Shown here one piece after another: positions 30,043 through 40,593 of a DNA stretch of 64,000 bases. A model generated the notes under the pieces. It had not been told where the DNA came from. It did not search any database and saw only the letters and a list, made by a program, of their open reading frames with translations. Numbering within the stretch: position 1 is the stretch's first letter; every line of letters begins with the position of its first letter. The stretch lies in assembly GCF_012927445.1 (NCBI RefSeq), contig NZ_JABBPD010000003.1, positions 183,973 through 247,972 on the forward strand, written 5' to 3'. The stretch comes from Rhodoferax sp. Lineage in GTDB: Bacteria; Pseudomonadota; Gammaproteobacteria; Burkholderiales; Burkholderiaceae_C. The position numbers and the translations under genes were made by a program.

Positions 30043-30753
30043 ATGACTCAAACCAACTTTTTATGGAACCCTCCGCTCGTCAACTCACTGCCGGTGCAAG
30101 GCAGCGATGCGCGTTTTCCGGTCAATCGCATCTTCTGCGTTGGCCGCAATTACCACGCGCACGCCATCGAGATGGGTCGCCCGGTGGACAAGACCACGGC
30201 CCGGCCTTTTTACTTCACAAAAACGCCCTCCGCGTTGGTGGAGTCGGGTGCGACCGTGCCTTATCCGGCCGGCACCAGCAACTACCACTTCGAGATGGAA
30301 CTGGTGGTCGCCATCGGCGCGCCTGGTTTTCGGGTGAAGGAAGCGGATGCGCAGCGCCTGATTTACGGCTACGCCGCCGGCCTAGACATGACACGTCGCG
30401 ACCTGCAACTGGTGGCCCGCGATCAGGGCCGTCCTTGGGATCTGGGCAAGGATTTTGAGAAGTCTGCCGTCTGCACCGAGATCGTGCCCATCGGCAATCT
30501 CGGCGTATTGAGCAAGGGTGCCATCAACCTGCAGGTCAATGGTGAAACCAAACAAACCGGCGATCTCAGCCAGTTGATCTGGAATATCCCGGAACTGCTG
30601 GTTGACCTGTCCCAGTTCTATCACTTGGTGCCGGGCGACCTGATCTACACCGGCACGCCCGAAGGTGTGGGCGCCGTTAAGAGCGGCGACAAGATCACCG
30701 GCCATATCGATGGCGTGGGTGATGTGGCCCTCACCATCGGCGAAGCCGAATAA
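30043..30753 (+). CDS. Fumarylpyruvate hydrolase (FAH family)
   Basis: FCVGRNYHAHAIEMG, YGYAAGLDMTRRDLQ, DLIYTGTPEGVGAVKSGD. Confidence 0.88.
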   Translation: MTQTNFLWNPPLVNSLPVQGSDARFPVNRIFCVGRNYHAHAIEMGRPVDKTTARPFYFTKTPSALVESGATVPYPAGTSNYHFEMELVVAIGAPGFRVKEADAQRLIYGYAAGLDMTRRDLQLVARDQGRPWDLGKDFEKSAVCTEIVPIGNLGVLSKGAINLQVNGETKQTGDLSQLIWNIPELLVDLSQFYHLVPGDLIYTGTPEGVGAVKSGDKITGHIDGVGDVALTIGEAE

Positions 30754-30772
30754 GAACGAGAGAGACAAAAAA

Positions 30773-31966
30773 ATGACCGAACAACTTCCCGTTATCGTCG
30801 CCGGCGGCGGCATCGGTGGCCTGGCCGCCGCGCTGGCATTGGTCCGGCAGGGCTTTACCGTCAAAGTGCTGGAGCAGGCGCCCGAGATTGGTGAAATCGG
30901 AGCCGGCATCCAGCTTGGCCCCAACGCCTTTCACGCTTTTGATGCCCTGGGTGTGGGCGACAAGACCCGCAGCCGCTCGGTCTTCACCGACGAGATGGTG
31001 ATGCATGACGCACTCGACGAAACCCTGGTCGGGCGCATCCCGACGGGCGAAGCTTTCCGCCAGCGCTTCGGCAATCCCTATGCCGTGATCCATCGGGTCG
31101 ATGTGCACCTGTCGCTGCTGGAAGGCGCGCAGGAAACCGGCAAGGTCGAGTTCCTGACCTCGACCCGGGTAGAACGCATCGAGCAAGACGCGGACAGCGT
31201 GACGGTTTATGACCAGCATGGCACGGCCCACCGTGGTGTTGCCCTGATCGGCGCCGACGGCGTGAAGTCGGTGGTGCGCCAGCACTACGTGAACGACCCG
31301 CCGCGCGTCACCGGCCACGTGGTGTACCGCTCGGTGATTGACAAAAAAGACTTTCCGCAAGACTTGCAGTGGAACGCGGCCAGCATCTGGGTCGGCCCCA
31401 ACTGTCACCTGGTGCATTACCCCTTGCGCGGCGGCGAGCAGTACAACGTGGTGGTGACCTTTCATAGCCGCAAACAGGAAGAATGGGGTGTCACCGAAGG
31501 CAGCGCGGAAGAAGTGCAAAGCTACTTCCAGGGCATCTGCCCCAAAGCACGCCAACTGATCGATCTGCCCAAGCAATGGAAACGCTGGGCCACCGCCGAC
31601 CGCGAGCCGATTGGCCAGTGGTCTTTTGGCCGCGCCACCTTGCTCGGCGATGCCGCGCACCCGACCACGCAATACATGGCGCAAGGCGCCTGCATGGCGC
31701 TGGAAGACGCGGTGACACTGGGTGAAGCGCTGCGCGTTTGCAACAACGACTTCGTCAAAGCCTTCGATCTGTATCAGCGTTCACGCATCACCCGCACCGC
31801 ACGCATCGTGCTCTCCGGTCGCGAGATGGGCCGTATCTACCACGCCAAGGGCGTCGAGCGACTGGTGCGCAACTCCCTGTGGAAGGGCCGTACCCCCGAG
31901 CGTTTTTATGATGCGATGGAATGGTTGTACGGCTGGAATGTCGGCAACTGCCTGGCGACAGACTGA
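30773..31966 (+). CDS. 3-hydroxybenzoate 6-monooxygenase / salicylate-hydroxylase-like FAD monooxygenase
   Basis: VIVAGGGIGGLAAALALVRQGF...LLGDAAHPTTQYMAQGACMALEDAVTL; gentisate context. Confidence 0.85.
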   Translation: MTEQLPVIVAGGGIGGLAAALALVRQGFTVKVLEQAPEIGEIGAGIQLGPNAFHAFDALGVGDKTRSRSVFTDEMVMHDALDETLVGRIPTGEAFRQRFGNPYAVIHRVDVHLSLLEGAQETGKVEFLTSTRVERIEQDADSVTVYDQHGTAHRGVALIGADGVKSVVRQHYVNDPPRVTGHVVYRSVIDKKDFPQDLQWNAASIWVGPNCHLVHYPLRGGEQYNVVVTFHSRKQEEWGVTEGSAEEVQSYFQGICPKARQLIDLPKQWKRWATADREPIGQWSFGRATLLGDAAHPTTQYMAQGACMALEDAVTLGEALRVCNNDFVKAFDLYQRSRITRTARIVLSGREMGRIYHAKGVERLVRNSLWKGRTPERFYDAMEWLYGWNVGNCLATD

Positions 31967-31980
31967 CAAGGAAAGCATTT

Positions 31981-32616
31981 ATGCAGCTCTACAATTTTTT
32001 CCGCAGCGGCACCTCGCACCGCTTGCGCATCGCACTCAACCTGAAAGGGCTTGACTACGCGTACGTGGCGGTTGACCTGCGCACTGAAGAACACCTCGGT
32101 GCCGCGTTCAAGGCACTGAATCCGCAAGGGCTGGTGCCCGCCTTGGTGAACGGCGACCTGACCCTGACACAGTCTCCCGCCATCATCGAGTGGCTGGAGG
32201 AACGCTACCCCACTTCGCCGCTTCTCCCCGCTGACCTCAATGACCGCGCCAAAGTACGGGCCATGGCGGCGCTCATCGGTTGCGACATCCATCCCATCAA
32301 CAACCGCCGCATTTTGGAGTACCTGCGCAAGGTCTTGGGCTGCGATGAGGCCGCCGTTCTTGCCTGGTGCAGCACCTGGATTCAGGATGGGTTTCAGGCG
32401 CTGGAAGTCATGCTGGCTGCGGACCCACAACGCGGCAACTTCTGCTTTGGTCACAGTCCAACGCTGGCCGATGCCTATCTGGTGCCGCAGGTGGAAAGCG
32501 CACGGCGCTTTAAAGTCGACCTGACCCCGTATCCGCTCATTGTGGCCATTGACCAGGCTTGTGCCGAACTGGACGCCTTCAAACGTGCCGCCCCTGCGGC
32601 ACAGCCGGACGCATAA
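31981..32616 (+). CDS. Maleylpyruvate/maleylacetoacetate isomerase (zeta-GST)
   Basis: MQLYNFFRSGTSHRLRIALNLKGLDY; DIHPINNRRIL. Confidence 0.85.
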   Translation: MQLYNFFRSGTSHRLRIALNLKGLDYAYVAVDLRTEEHLGAAFKALNPQGLVPALVNGDLTLTQSPAIIEWLEERYPTSPLLPADLNDRAKVRAMAALIGCDIHPINNRRILEYLRKVLGCDEAAVLAWCSTWIQDGFQALEVMLAADPQRGNFCFGHSPTLADAYLVPQVESARRFKVDLTPYPLIVAIDQACAELDAFKRAAPAAQPDA

Positions 32617-32646
32617 CGCTCCGGGCCTGAGCAATCAACCGTCACC

Positions 32647-35600
32647 TCACCCTAACTGCGCCCACGCCTTCTCCAGCCGCTTCACACTCACCGGCTGCGG
32701 CGTGCGCAGCTCTTGCGCGAAGAAGCTGACGCGCAGCTCTTCCAGCAGCCAGCGGAACTCCTGCATGCGCTCATCAACCACGCCTTTGCGCTCGGCCACC
32801 AGACGCCAGTAGCGTTGCTCCAGCGGGCGCAACTCGGCCAGACGGGCGGCGTCGCGGGCCGGGTCGGCGCGGTATTTTTCCAGCCGGGCAGTGATGGCTT
32901 TCTGGTAGCGGGCAAAGTGCTGCAACGGACCCCACGGCGAAGTGGCCAAAAAGCGTTTGGGCATCAGGCGCGCCAGTTGTTGGGCCGCATCCGTAGTGGC
33001 ATCCGGCGCGTTCTTGGTGTCCTTGATTTTGCGCGCGGCAGTGGCGTATTCAGCCAGGATGATGGCGGCCAGGCGCGCCACTTCATTGGCAATCAGGGTC
33101 AGGCGCCCCCTGCCCTCGTCCACCCGGCGTTTGAAGTCGAATTCATTGGTCGGCAACGGGTCCAGCAGAAAAGCCCGGTCCAGCGCCACGGCAATGATTT
33201 GTTCTCGTAACTCTTCAATAGTGCCGCCGCCGCTGCCGTCGGCGCTTTTGCCGACTTGCATGAAGGTGACCGCCATTTTTTGCAGGTCAGGAATATTCTT
33301 TTCCAGGTACTTGAGCGCGTCCTTGATCTGCAGCGAGAACAGGCGACGCAAGCCAGCGCGGTGTTTGGCGGTGGCAACATCGGGTTCGTCAAACACCTCA
33401 ATCGTAACGGCGTCACCGACATCGATCAGACCGGGATAGCCAATCAGCGTTTGGCCGCCTTTCTGGATTTCGAGCAGCTCGGGCAGCTCGCCAAAGGTCC
33501 AAGCGGTGTAGCGCTGGCCGGCGGGCGTGGCGGGATTTGCTACGTTTTTTATAGCTTCTTTCGAACTATTGACGCGGGCTACAGGCTGATTTTCCTTGAA
33601 AATTGGCAAGGCAGCGGCGTCCTTTGCCATCTTGAGTCCAGCCAACGCCTGAAAGGCGCCGCGCGCTTGCGCGCCCAATTCGGACTTCAAAGCACCCAGA
33701 TTGCGCCCGGTGCCGAGCTGACGGCCATGTTCGTCCACCACGCGGAAGTTCATGAAGAAGTGCGGGCTCAGCATGTCGGCTTTGATGTCGGCGCGCACCA
33801 CGTCAATGGAGGTCGCCAGGCGCACCAGTTTCAGCACCGCATCCAGCAGTGAGCCGTGGCCAAAGACCTCGGGCGCGTTCAGCGTCTCGGCCATTTTGCT
33901 GGCGGACTCCGGCAGCGGCACCAGCCGCGAGCGCGGGCGCTGGTGCAAGGTCTTGATCAGCGCCTGAATTTTGTCTTTCAGCATGCCGGGCACCAGCCAT
34001 TCGCAGCGCTCTTCGTTGACCTGGTTCAGCACGAACAGCGGCACCGTCACGGTCAGGCCGTCTTTGGCATCGCCCGGTTCGTGCAGGTAGATGGCGGCGC
34101 AGTCCACGCCGCCGAGGCGGATATTTTTCGGAAAGGACTGGGTGGTGATGCCGGCCGCCTCGTGGCGCATCAACTCTTCGCGCGTCAGCAGCAAGAGCTG
34201 CGGATTTTTTTTGATTTCCTCGCGGTACCAGTTCTCAAAGCTGAAACCACTGCACACATCGGCGGGCAACTGCTGGTCGTAAAAGGCAAAGATCAACTCT
34301 TCGTCCACCAGCACGTCTTGCCGGCGCGCCTTGTGCTCCAGGTCTTCCACTTGCTTGATGAGTTTCTGGTTGGCTTCCAGAAATGGCAGTTTGGTTTCCC
34401 ATTGCCCGTCCACCAAGGCTTGGCGAATGAAAATCTCACGCGCCGCCACCATGTCCACCCGGCCAAAGTTGACCCGGCGACCGCTGTAAATAACGATGCC
34501 GTAGAGCGTGGCGCGCTCCAGCGCCGTGACCTCGGCCACTTTCTTTTCCCAATGCGGATCGAGCAGTTGCTTTTTCAACAGATGGCCGGCCACCTGTTCC
34601 AGCCATTGCGGCTCGATGGCAGCAACGCCGCGGCCAAACAGTCGCGTGGTCTCCACCAGCTCGGCGGCCACAATCCAGCGGCCCGGTTTTTTGACCAGAT
34701 GCGCGCCCGGATGCGGGTAAAACTTGATGCCGCGGGCGCCCAAGTACTCGCCGGAGGCGCCTTCGGTTTCCAGCTTGCAGCCGATGTTGCCCAGCAGGCC
34801 CGACAACATCGACAGGTGCAGTTGTTCGTAATTGGCGGGCAGCGTATTGAGCCGCCATTTGTGCTCGGCCACCACCGTGTGCAGCTGCGAATGAATATCA
34901 CGCCATTCGCGCACGCGCCGGATATTGACGAAATTCTGTCGCAGCAGTTGTTCGTATTGGCGGTTGGACAGTTTGTGCTGCCCTTCGCCGCCTTTGCCGT
35001 CATTGATCCACTTCCACAGCCTCAAATAGCCGCTGAATTCACTTTTCTCGTCATCAAACTTGACGTGCGCCGCATCGGCCTGTTGCTGCGCTTCCATCGG
35101 CCGGTCGCGCACATCCTGCACACTCAAAGCCGAGGCTATGACCAGCACTTCGTCCAGCGCGCCGCGTTCGCGCGCCTCCAGAATCATGCGACCGACCCGC
35201 GGATCGAGCGGCAGTTTGGCCAGTTCCTGGCCCATCGGCGTCAGCTCATTGGCGTCGTCCACGGCACCGAGTTCGTTGAGCAGCTGGTAACCGTCGGCAA
35301 TGGCGCGGCCGGACGGGCGTTCGATGAACGGAAAGTCCTCCACCAAACCCATGTGCAGCGACTTCATGCGCAATATCACGCCGGCCAGTGAGCTGCGCAG
35401 AATTTCGGGATCGGTAAAACGCGGTCGACCGTTGAAGTCTTTCTCGTCGTAGAGCCGGATACAAATACCGTTGGCGACCCGGCCGCAACGCCCGGCGCGC
35501 TGGTTGGCCGAACTCTGGCTGATCGGTTCCACCAGCAACTGCTCCACCTTGCTACGGAAACTGTAGCGCTTCATGCGCGCGGTACCGGCGTCTATGACGT

Positions 35601-36540
35601 AGCGAATGCCCGGCACGGTGAGCGAGGTTTCGGCCACGTTGGTGGCCAGGATGATGCGGCGCCCGGTGTGGCCGTCAAAAATACGGTCCTGCTCGGCTTG
35701 GCTCAAGCGCGCAAACAAAGGCAACACTTCGGCATTGCGAAATACGGGCTGGTGGCTCAAATGCTTGCGCAAATGGTCGGCCGCCTCGCGGATTTCACGC
35801 TCGCCGGGCAAGAACACCAGAATGTCGCCGCCGTTGTGCACGTCGCGCCACAACTCGTCCACGCCATCGGCAATCGCCGAATTCAGGTCATAGTCACGCG
35901 ACTCTTCAAACGGCCGGTAACGTTGCTCGACCGGGAACATGCGTCCCGACACCATGATGACCGGCGCGGGCCCGCTACGTGAGGCAAAGTGATCGGCAAA
36001 ACGCTGCGCATCGATGGTGGCCGAGGTCACCACGATTTTTAGATCGGGCCGACGCGGCAGGATCTGGCGCAGGTAGCCCAGCAAAAAGTCAATATTGAGC
36101 GATCGCTCATGCGCCTCGTCAATGATGATGGTGTCGTAGGCTTTGAGCAGCGGATCGGTTTGTGTTTCGGCCAGCAAAATGCCGTCCGTCATCAACTTGA
36201 CCGAGGTGTCGCGGCTCAGGCGGTCCTGAAACCGCACCTTGAAGCCCACCACATCGCCCAGCGTCGTTTTCAACTCTTCGGCAATGCGCTTGGCCACGCT
36301 GCTGGCGGCGATGCGGCGCGGCTGGGTATGACCAATCAGCTTGCCCTTGCCGGGCGGGTAGTTCAGCTTGCCGCGCCCCATGGCAAGGGCGATTTTGGGC
36401 AGCTGAGTGGTTTTGCCGGACCCGGTCTCCCCGCAGACGATGATGACCTGATGCGCTTCAAGCGCGGCCATGATTTCGTCGCGTTTGCCCGACACGGGCA
36501 GGGATTCGGGAAACTCGATTTGTAAGGGCTGAACTGTCAA
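32647..36540 (-). CDS. hrpA: ATP-dependent RNA helicase HrpA
   Basis: 1297 aa; GETGSGKTTQLPK, DEAH box, HrpA-type C-terminus. Confidence 0.95.
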   Translation of the reverse strand: MTVQPLQIEFPESLPVSGKRDEIMAALEAHQVIIVCGETGSGKTTQLPKIALAMGRGKLNYPPGKGKLIGHTQPRRIAASSVAKRIAEELKTTLGDVVGFKVRFQDRLSRDTSVKLMTDGILLAETQTDPLLKAYDTIIIDEAHERSLNIDFLLGYLRQILPRRPDLKIVVTSATIDAQRFADHFASRSGPAPVIMVSGRMFPVEQRYRPFEESRDYDLNSAIADGVDELWRDVHNGGDILVFLPGEREIREAADHLRKHLSHQPVFRNAEVLPLFARLSQAEQDRIFDGHTGRRIILATNVAETSLTVPGIRYVIDAGTARMKRYSFRSKVEQLLVEPISQSSANQRAGRCGRVANGICIRLYDEKDFNGRPRFTDPEILRSSLAGVILRMKSLHMGLVEDFPFIERPSGRAIADGYQLLNELGAVDDANELTPMGQELAKLPLDPRVGRMILEARERGALDEVLVIASALSVQDVRDRPMEAQQQADAAHVKFDDEKSEFSGYLRLWKWINDGKGGEGQHKLSNRQYEQLLRQNFVNIRRVREWRDIHSQLHTVVAEHKWRLNTLPANYEQLHLSMLSGLLGNIGCKLETEGASGEYLGARGIKFYPHPGAHLVKKPGRWIVAAELVETTRLFGRGVAAIEPQWLEQVAGHLLKKQLLDPHWEKKVAEVTALERATLYGIVIYSGRRVNFGRVDMVAAREIFIRQALVDGQWETKLPFLEANQKLIKQVEDLEHKARRQDVLVDEELIFAFYDQQLPADVCSGFSFENWYREEIKKNPQLLLLTREELMRHEAAGITTQSFPKNIRLGGVDCAAIYLHEPGDAKDGLTVTVPLFVLNQVNEERCEWLVPGMLKDKIQALIKTLHQRPRSRLVPLPESASKMAETLNAPEVFGHGSLLDAVLKLVRLATSIDVVRADIKADMLSPHFFMNFRVVDEHGRQLGTGRNLGALKSELGAQARGAFQALAGLKMAKDAAALPIFKENQPVARVNSSKEAIKNVANPATPAGQRYTAWTFGELPELLEIQKGGQTLIGYPGLIDVGDAVTIEVFDEPDVATAKHRAGLRRLFSLQIKDALKYLEKNIPDLQKMAVTFMQVGKSADGSGGGTIEELREQIIAVALDRAFLLDPLPTNEFDFKRRVDEGRGRLTLIANEVARLAAIILAEYATAARKIKDTKNAPDATTDAAQQLARLMPKRFLATSPWGPLQHFARYQKAITARLEKYRADPARDAARLAELRPLEQRYWRLVAERKGVVDERMQEFRWLLEELRVSFFAQELRTPQPVSVKRLEKAWAQLG
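33545..33600 (+). repeat. Dispersed Comamonadaceae-type repeat, copy H, inside hrpA
   Basis: TTATAGCTTCTTTCGAACTATTGACGCGGGCTACAGGCTGATTTTCC; closely matches copy C. Confidence 0.7.
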
Positions 36541-36607
36541 AGCAATAACTTCGTAGAGAATCGGAGATTATCCCAGTCCCAGCACTCTTAATTCAATCTA
36601 CGTCCGC

Positions 36608-37957
36608 ATGTCCGCAGTTTTCAACTTCACCTTTGTTCCCTGGTTCCGTTCGGTGGCGCCTTACATCCACAAATTTCGCAACCAGACTTTTGTGGTTGGC
36701 ATTGCCGGCGAGGCCATTGCGGCCGGCAAGTTGCAGCACCTGGCGCAAGACCTGGCCATGATCCAGAGCATGGGGGTGAAAGTGGTGCTGGTGCACGGTT
36801 TTCGACCGCAAGTGAATGAGCAACTCAAGGCCAAGGGCCATACACCGCGTTATTCGCATGGCATGCGGATCACCGACGAAGTCGCGCTGGACTGCGCCCA
36901 GGAAGCGGCAGGCCAGCTGCGCTACGAAATTGAGGCTGCGTTCAGCCAGGGCCTGCCCAACACGCCGATGGCCGACTCCACGGTACGGGTGATTTCGGGC
37001 AATTTCATTACAGCGCGGCCGGTGGGGATTGTGGACGGTGTTGATTTTCAGCACTCCGGTTTGGTGCGCAAGGTCGATACGGCGGGCATCTTGCGCACGC
37101 TGGACTTTGGCGCCATGCTGCTGTTGTCGCCCTTTGGTTTTTCGCCGACCGGCGAAGCTTTCAACCTGACGATGGAAGAGGTGGCCACTTCAGTAGCCGT
37201 GGCGTTGCAAGCCGACAAGCTTATTTTTGTCACTGAAATACCGGGCATTCGTGTGCACCCCACCGAACCGGAACACGAAGAAAACCCAATTGATACCGAG
37301 CTGCCCCTGGCGGCGGCCGAGAAGCTGCTGGCCGAGTTGCCCGCGGCCAACCACCCGACAGACACGGCGTTTTACCTGCAGCACTGCGTCAAGGCCTGCA
37401 AACATGGGGTGGAACGCAGCCACATCATTCCCTTTGCGGTCGACGGCGCCATCCTGCTGGAGGTGTACGTGCACGATGGCATTGGCACCATGGTGGTGGA
37501 CGAAAAGCTGGAAAGTCTGCGCGAAGCGACAGTGGACGACGTGGGCGGTATTCTGCAATTGATTGAACCGTTTGAGAAAGACGGCACACTGGTCAAACGC
37601 AGCCGCACCGAGATCGAACGCGATGTGGGTCTCTACACGGTGATCGAGCACGACGGCGTTATTTTTGCCTGTGCCGCACTTTATTCTTACCCGGAAGCGC
37701 GCACCGCCGAAATGGCCGCGCTTACCGTGTCGCCGCAGGTGCAAGGCCAAGGCGATGGAGAACGGGTCTTGAAACGCATTGAACAACGTGCCAGAGCCGC
37801 TGGACTGGACAGTATTTTTGTACTGACAACCCGCACCACCCACTGGTTTCTCAAACGGGGCTTCGTGCTGGTCGACCCGGAATGGCTGCCCGAGGCCCGC
37901 AAGCGCAAATACAACTGGGATCGAAAAAGCCAGGTGCTGGTGAAAAAGATCGGCTAG
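36608..37957 (+). CDS. argA: Amino-acid N-acetyltransferase
   Basis: 449 aa AAK domain plus GNAT domain. Confidence 0.92.
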   Translation: MSAVFNFTFVPWFRSVAPYIHKFRNQTFVVGIAGEAIAAGKLQHLAQDLAMIQSMGVKVVLVHGFRPQVNEQLKAKGHTPRYSHGMRITDEVALDCAQEAAGQLRYEIEAAFSQGLPNTPMADSTVRVISGNFITARPVGIVDGVDFQHSGLVRKVDTAGILRTLDFGAMLLLSPFGFSPTGEAFNLTMEEVATSVAVALQADKLIFVTEIPGIRVHPTEPEHEENPIDTELPLAAAEKLLAELPAANHPTDTAFYLQHCVKACKHGVERSHIIPFAVDGAILLEVYVHDGIGTMVVDEKLESLREATVDDVGGILQLIEPFEKDGTLVKRSRTEIERDVGLYTVIEHDGVIFACAALYSYPEARTAEMAALTVSPQVQGQGDGERVLKRIEQRARAAGLDSIFVLTTRTTHWFLKRGFVLVDPEWLPEARKRKYNWDRKSQVLVKKIG

Positions 37958-38071
37958 GACGCCAACGCAACTTCCTGCCGTGTCGATTGCCACCTGTAAC
38001 TGCTTGATGTGCATCAAGATTTATCATGCTGATCAGGTACAAAATACGACTTTGACAAGCAGGAAGTGTTC

Positions 38072-39301
38072 ATGAGCGAGAAAATTCAAGCACCGCGGGC
38101 GCCCGAAACCGTTTCGGTGCCAGTGACAACCCCCAAGGCCATTGCGCCCCAGCTAAAGGCAGCACCCCAAGCCCCTGTCAATCGCGCCAAAACGTCACCC
38201 CGCAAGTCCACCGTTGTTACGCCACGCCGTGTGGCGCAAGGCGATACCACCGGGGCAAAAACCGTCAGCGGCATTGCAAAAAAAGTAGCCAAAACCAAGC
38301 TGGATGCTGCGCAAGGCGCGCAACAGAGTGCCTTGAAAGATATCCTGAAGCAGACGGATGACAAGGTTTCTGCGCTCAAGGCCTTGCTGGCGGGCAGTTC
38401 TCCCGATGATGTAACCGCCATTCGCAATATGCTGCTGGACGACCAGAATCTGGCCAACGATAAAGTGGGCAAGCCGGACGAAGAACTCGCCGGTGACTGG
38501 CGCACAGGCGCTTACCCGTACAAGAACCTGATGTCTCGCAAACGATACGAGACACAAAAATACCAACTGCAGGTTGAATTGCTCAAGTTGCAAAATTGGG
38601 CCAAGGAAACCGGGCAACGCATCGTGATCCTGTTTGAAGGGCGCGACGCGGCTGGCAAGGGCGGCGCGATCAAGCGCTTTATGGAGCACCTGAATCCGCG
38701 CGGTGCACGCTTGGTGGCGCTGGAAAAGCCCACCGATACCGAGCGCGGTCAATGGTATTTTCAGCGCTACGTGCAGCACCTCCCCACTTCCGGTGAAATC
38801 GTCATGTTTGACCGTTCCTGGTACAACCGCGCCGGGGTGGAACGGGTAATGGGGTTTTGCAGCGAGGTGGAATACCAGGAATTCATCCGCCAGGCCCCGC
38901 TGTTTGAGCGCCAGTTGGTGAGCAGTGGCGTGCACCTGATCAAGTTCTGGTTCTCCGTCAGTAGCAAAGAGCAACGTCGTCGTTTCAAGGAACGCGAACT
39001 GCATCCCTTGAAACAATGGAAACTCAGTCCGATTGATTTGGCCTCGCTGGACAAATGGAATGACTACACCAAGGCCAAAGAAGCCATGTTTTTTGAAACC
39101 GACACGGCCGATGCACCTTGGACCGTCATCAAATCGGATTGCAAGAAACGGGCGCGCCTGAACGCCATGCGCTACGTTTTACACAAACTGCCTTATGCCA
39201 ACAAGGATTTGGCCAATATTGGCACGCTGGATAACTTGCTGGTAGGCCGCGCGCATGTGGTGTATGAGCGGGGTGAACACCCAGGTAGCGCGATTTTGTA
39301 G
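38072..39301 (+). CDS. ppk2: Polyphosphate kinase 2
   Basis: VILFEGRDAAGKGGAIKRFMEHLNPRGARLVAL; FDRSWYNRAGVERVMGFCS. Confidence 0.92.
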   Translation: MSEKIQAPRAPETVSVPVTTPKAIAPQLKAAPQAPVNRAKTSPRKSTVVTPRRVAQGDTTGAKTVSGIAKKVAKTKLDAAQGAQQSALKDILKQTDDKVSALKALLAGSSPDDVTAIRNMLLDDQNLANDKVGKPDEELAGDWRTGAYPYKNLMSRKRYETQKYQLQVELLKLQNWAKETGQRIVILFEGRDAAGKGGAIKRFMEHLNPRGARLVALEKPTDTERGQWYFQRYVQHLPTSGEIVMFDRSWYNRAGVERVMGFCSEVEYQEFIRQAPLFERQLVSSGVHLIKFWFSVSSKEQRRRFKERELHPLKQWKLSPIDLASLDKWNDYTKAKEAMFFETDTADAPWTVIKSDCKKRARLNAMRYVLHKLPYANKDLANIGTLDNLLVGRAHVVYERGEHPGSAIL

Positions 39302-39312
39302 AGCGACTGGGC

Positions 39313-39831
39313 TCAGCGGCGTTTGATCAATCCTAAGATCAGCGCCAGTGCCAGCACGGCAATGCCGCTGAAACACAAAAATGACCAATTGGCGATAGAG
39401 CCACCAAGGAAAGTCCAGTCGACCTTGCTGCAATCGCCACCGCCCTTGAAGATCATGGGAATGACGCGCTGCAGCGGAAAAGTCTCGATCATTCCGTAAA
39501 AGTCACGCCCACAAGACACAACTTCAGGCGGATACCATTGCAACCAGCTTTGCCGAGCCGCCACATAGGCGCCGAAACCGGCCGTAACCAGCAACAGCAC
39601 AGCGCCACCAATATGGATGCCTTTTTTGTTGCTAGTCGCCGTCAAACCTGCGATCAATGCTATCAAAACAAGAGCATAGCGCTGAACGATGCACATGGGA
39701 CAGGGCACCAGTCCCACTGCATGTTGCAAATACAGGCCAAACGCCAGCAAACCAAGACAAACTACGCTGAGCAGTACAAAGATGCGGCGCGCAGAGTTAC
39801 CCGGCCAGCCCCGCGGAGCCTGGGAAAACAT
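39313..39831 (-). CDS. dsbB: Disulfide bond formation protein B
   Basis: CPMCIVQRYALVLIALIAG; TM helices. Confidence 0.9.
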   Translation of the reverse strand: MFSQAPRGWPGNSARRIFVLLSVVCLGLLAFGLYLQHAVGLVPCPMCIVQRYALVLIALIAGLTATSNKKGIHIGGAVLLLVTAGFGAYVAARQSWLQWYPPEVVSCGRDFYGMIETFPLQRVIPMIFKGGGDCSKVDWTFLGGSIANWSFLCFSGIAVLALALILGLIKRR

Positions 39832-39834
39832 GGA

Positions 39835-40068
39835 TTAGCCTGCGGCTGCCTCGTCCGCCGCCTTGCAGGACGGTGAACACACGGCTTGGGATTTGCCGAG
39901 AATTTTGCGCGTGACCATCTGTGAGCGAGCGCGATGCTTGCCACACAGAAAACACGACATGGTCGCGGCCCCAAACGACGTTGCCGCCGTGAAGGGTGAT
40001 CCGGATACTTTGGATTTGTAACGCAGGCCGTCGGCCAACATTTTGGTTTTTGTGTCTGCTTTTGCCAT
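39835..40068 (-). CDS. Hypothetical protein with Cys pairs (77 aa)
   Basis: SCFLCGKHRARSQMVTRKILGKSQAVCSPSCK. Confidence 0.55.
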   Translation of the reverse strand: MAKADTKTKMLADGLRYKSKVSGSPFTAATSFGAATMSCFLCGKHRARSQMVTRKILGKSQAVCSPSCKAADEAAAG

Positions 40069-40308
40069 AAACTACATTTTACTTCAGTGCGCACAAGCCG
40101 GTATTGATAGATGCTTACTTTGCAGCCCCGAATGCTGCCGGCGGCAAAGCTGCATGGGCGATCAACAGCATGTTCTGGGTTAAATCAATTCCCCCTTTAT
40201 ATTGGGCCGCACCGTAAAAATGCAAGTCCTCCCTGACCCTGCCCGCCCGACGGCCACTGAAAGCTTGCTAAAGTTACGCCCTTTATAAGAATTCGGAAAA
40301 GGCTTCAA

Positions 40309-40581
40309 ATGGCACGCACTGTAAATTGCATCAAACTCGGTAAAGAAGCGGAAGGCCTGGACTTTCCGCCCTATCCCGGCGAACTCGGCAAGCGTATCTG
40401 GGAGAGCGTGAGCAAAGAAGCATGGGCCGCCTGGCTCAAGCATCAGACCATGCTGGTCAATGAAAACCGCCTGAATCTGGCTGACGCGCGCGCGCGCCAG
40501 TACCTGGCCCGCCAGATGGAAAACCACTTTTTTGGCTCTGGCGCCGACGCTGCCCAGGGCTACGTGCCTCCCAGCCCTTAA
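40309..40581 (+). CDS. yggX: Oxidative damage protection / Fe(2+)-trafficking protein YggX
   Basis: [55 protein letters not shown]. Confidence 0.93.
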   Translation: MARTVNCIKLGKEAEGLDFPPYPGELGKRIWESVSKEAWAAWLKHQTMLVNENRLNLADARARQYLARQMENHFFGSGADAAQGYVPPSP

Positions 40582-40593
40582 TGTTTCTGACGC

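Noticed and set aside
33856-35391. 511-aa plus-strand ORF antisense to hrpA
   Set aside because: Shadow ORF opposite a well-conserved helicase
39640-39695. Possible repeat copy (GCTATCAAAACAAGAGCATAGC) inside dsbB
   Set aside because: It encodes the conserved DsbB segment QRYALVLIALIAG and lacks the GGGGGCTAnAGGCC core
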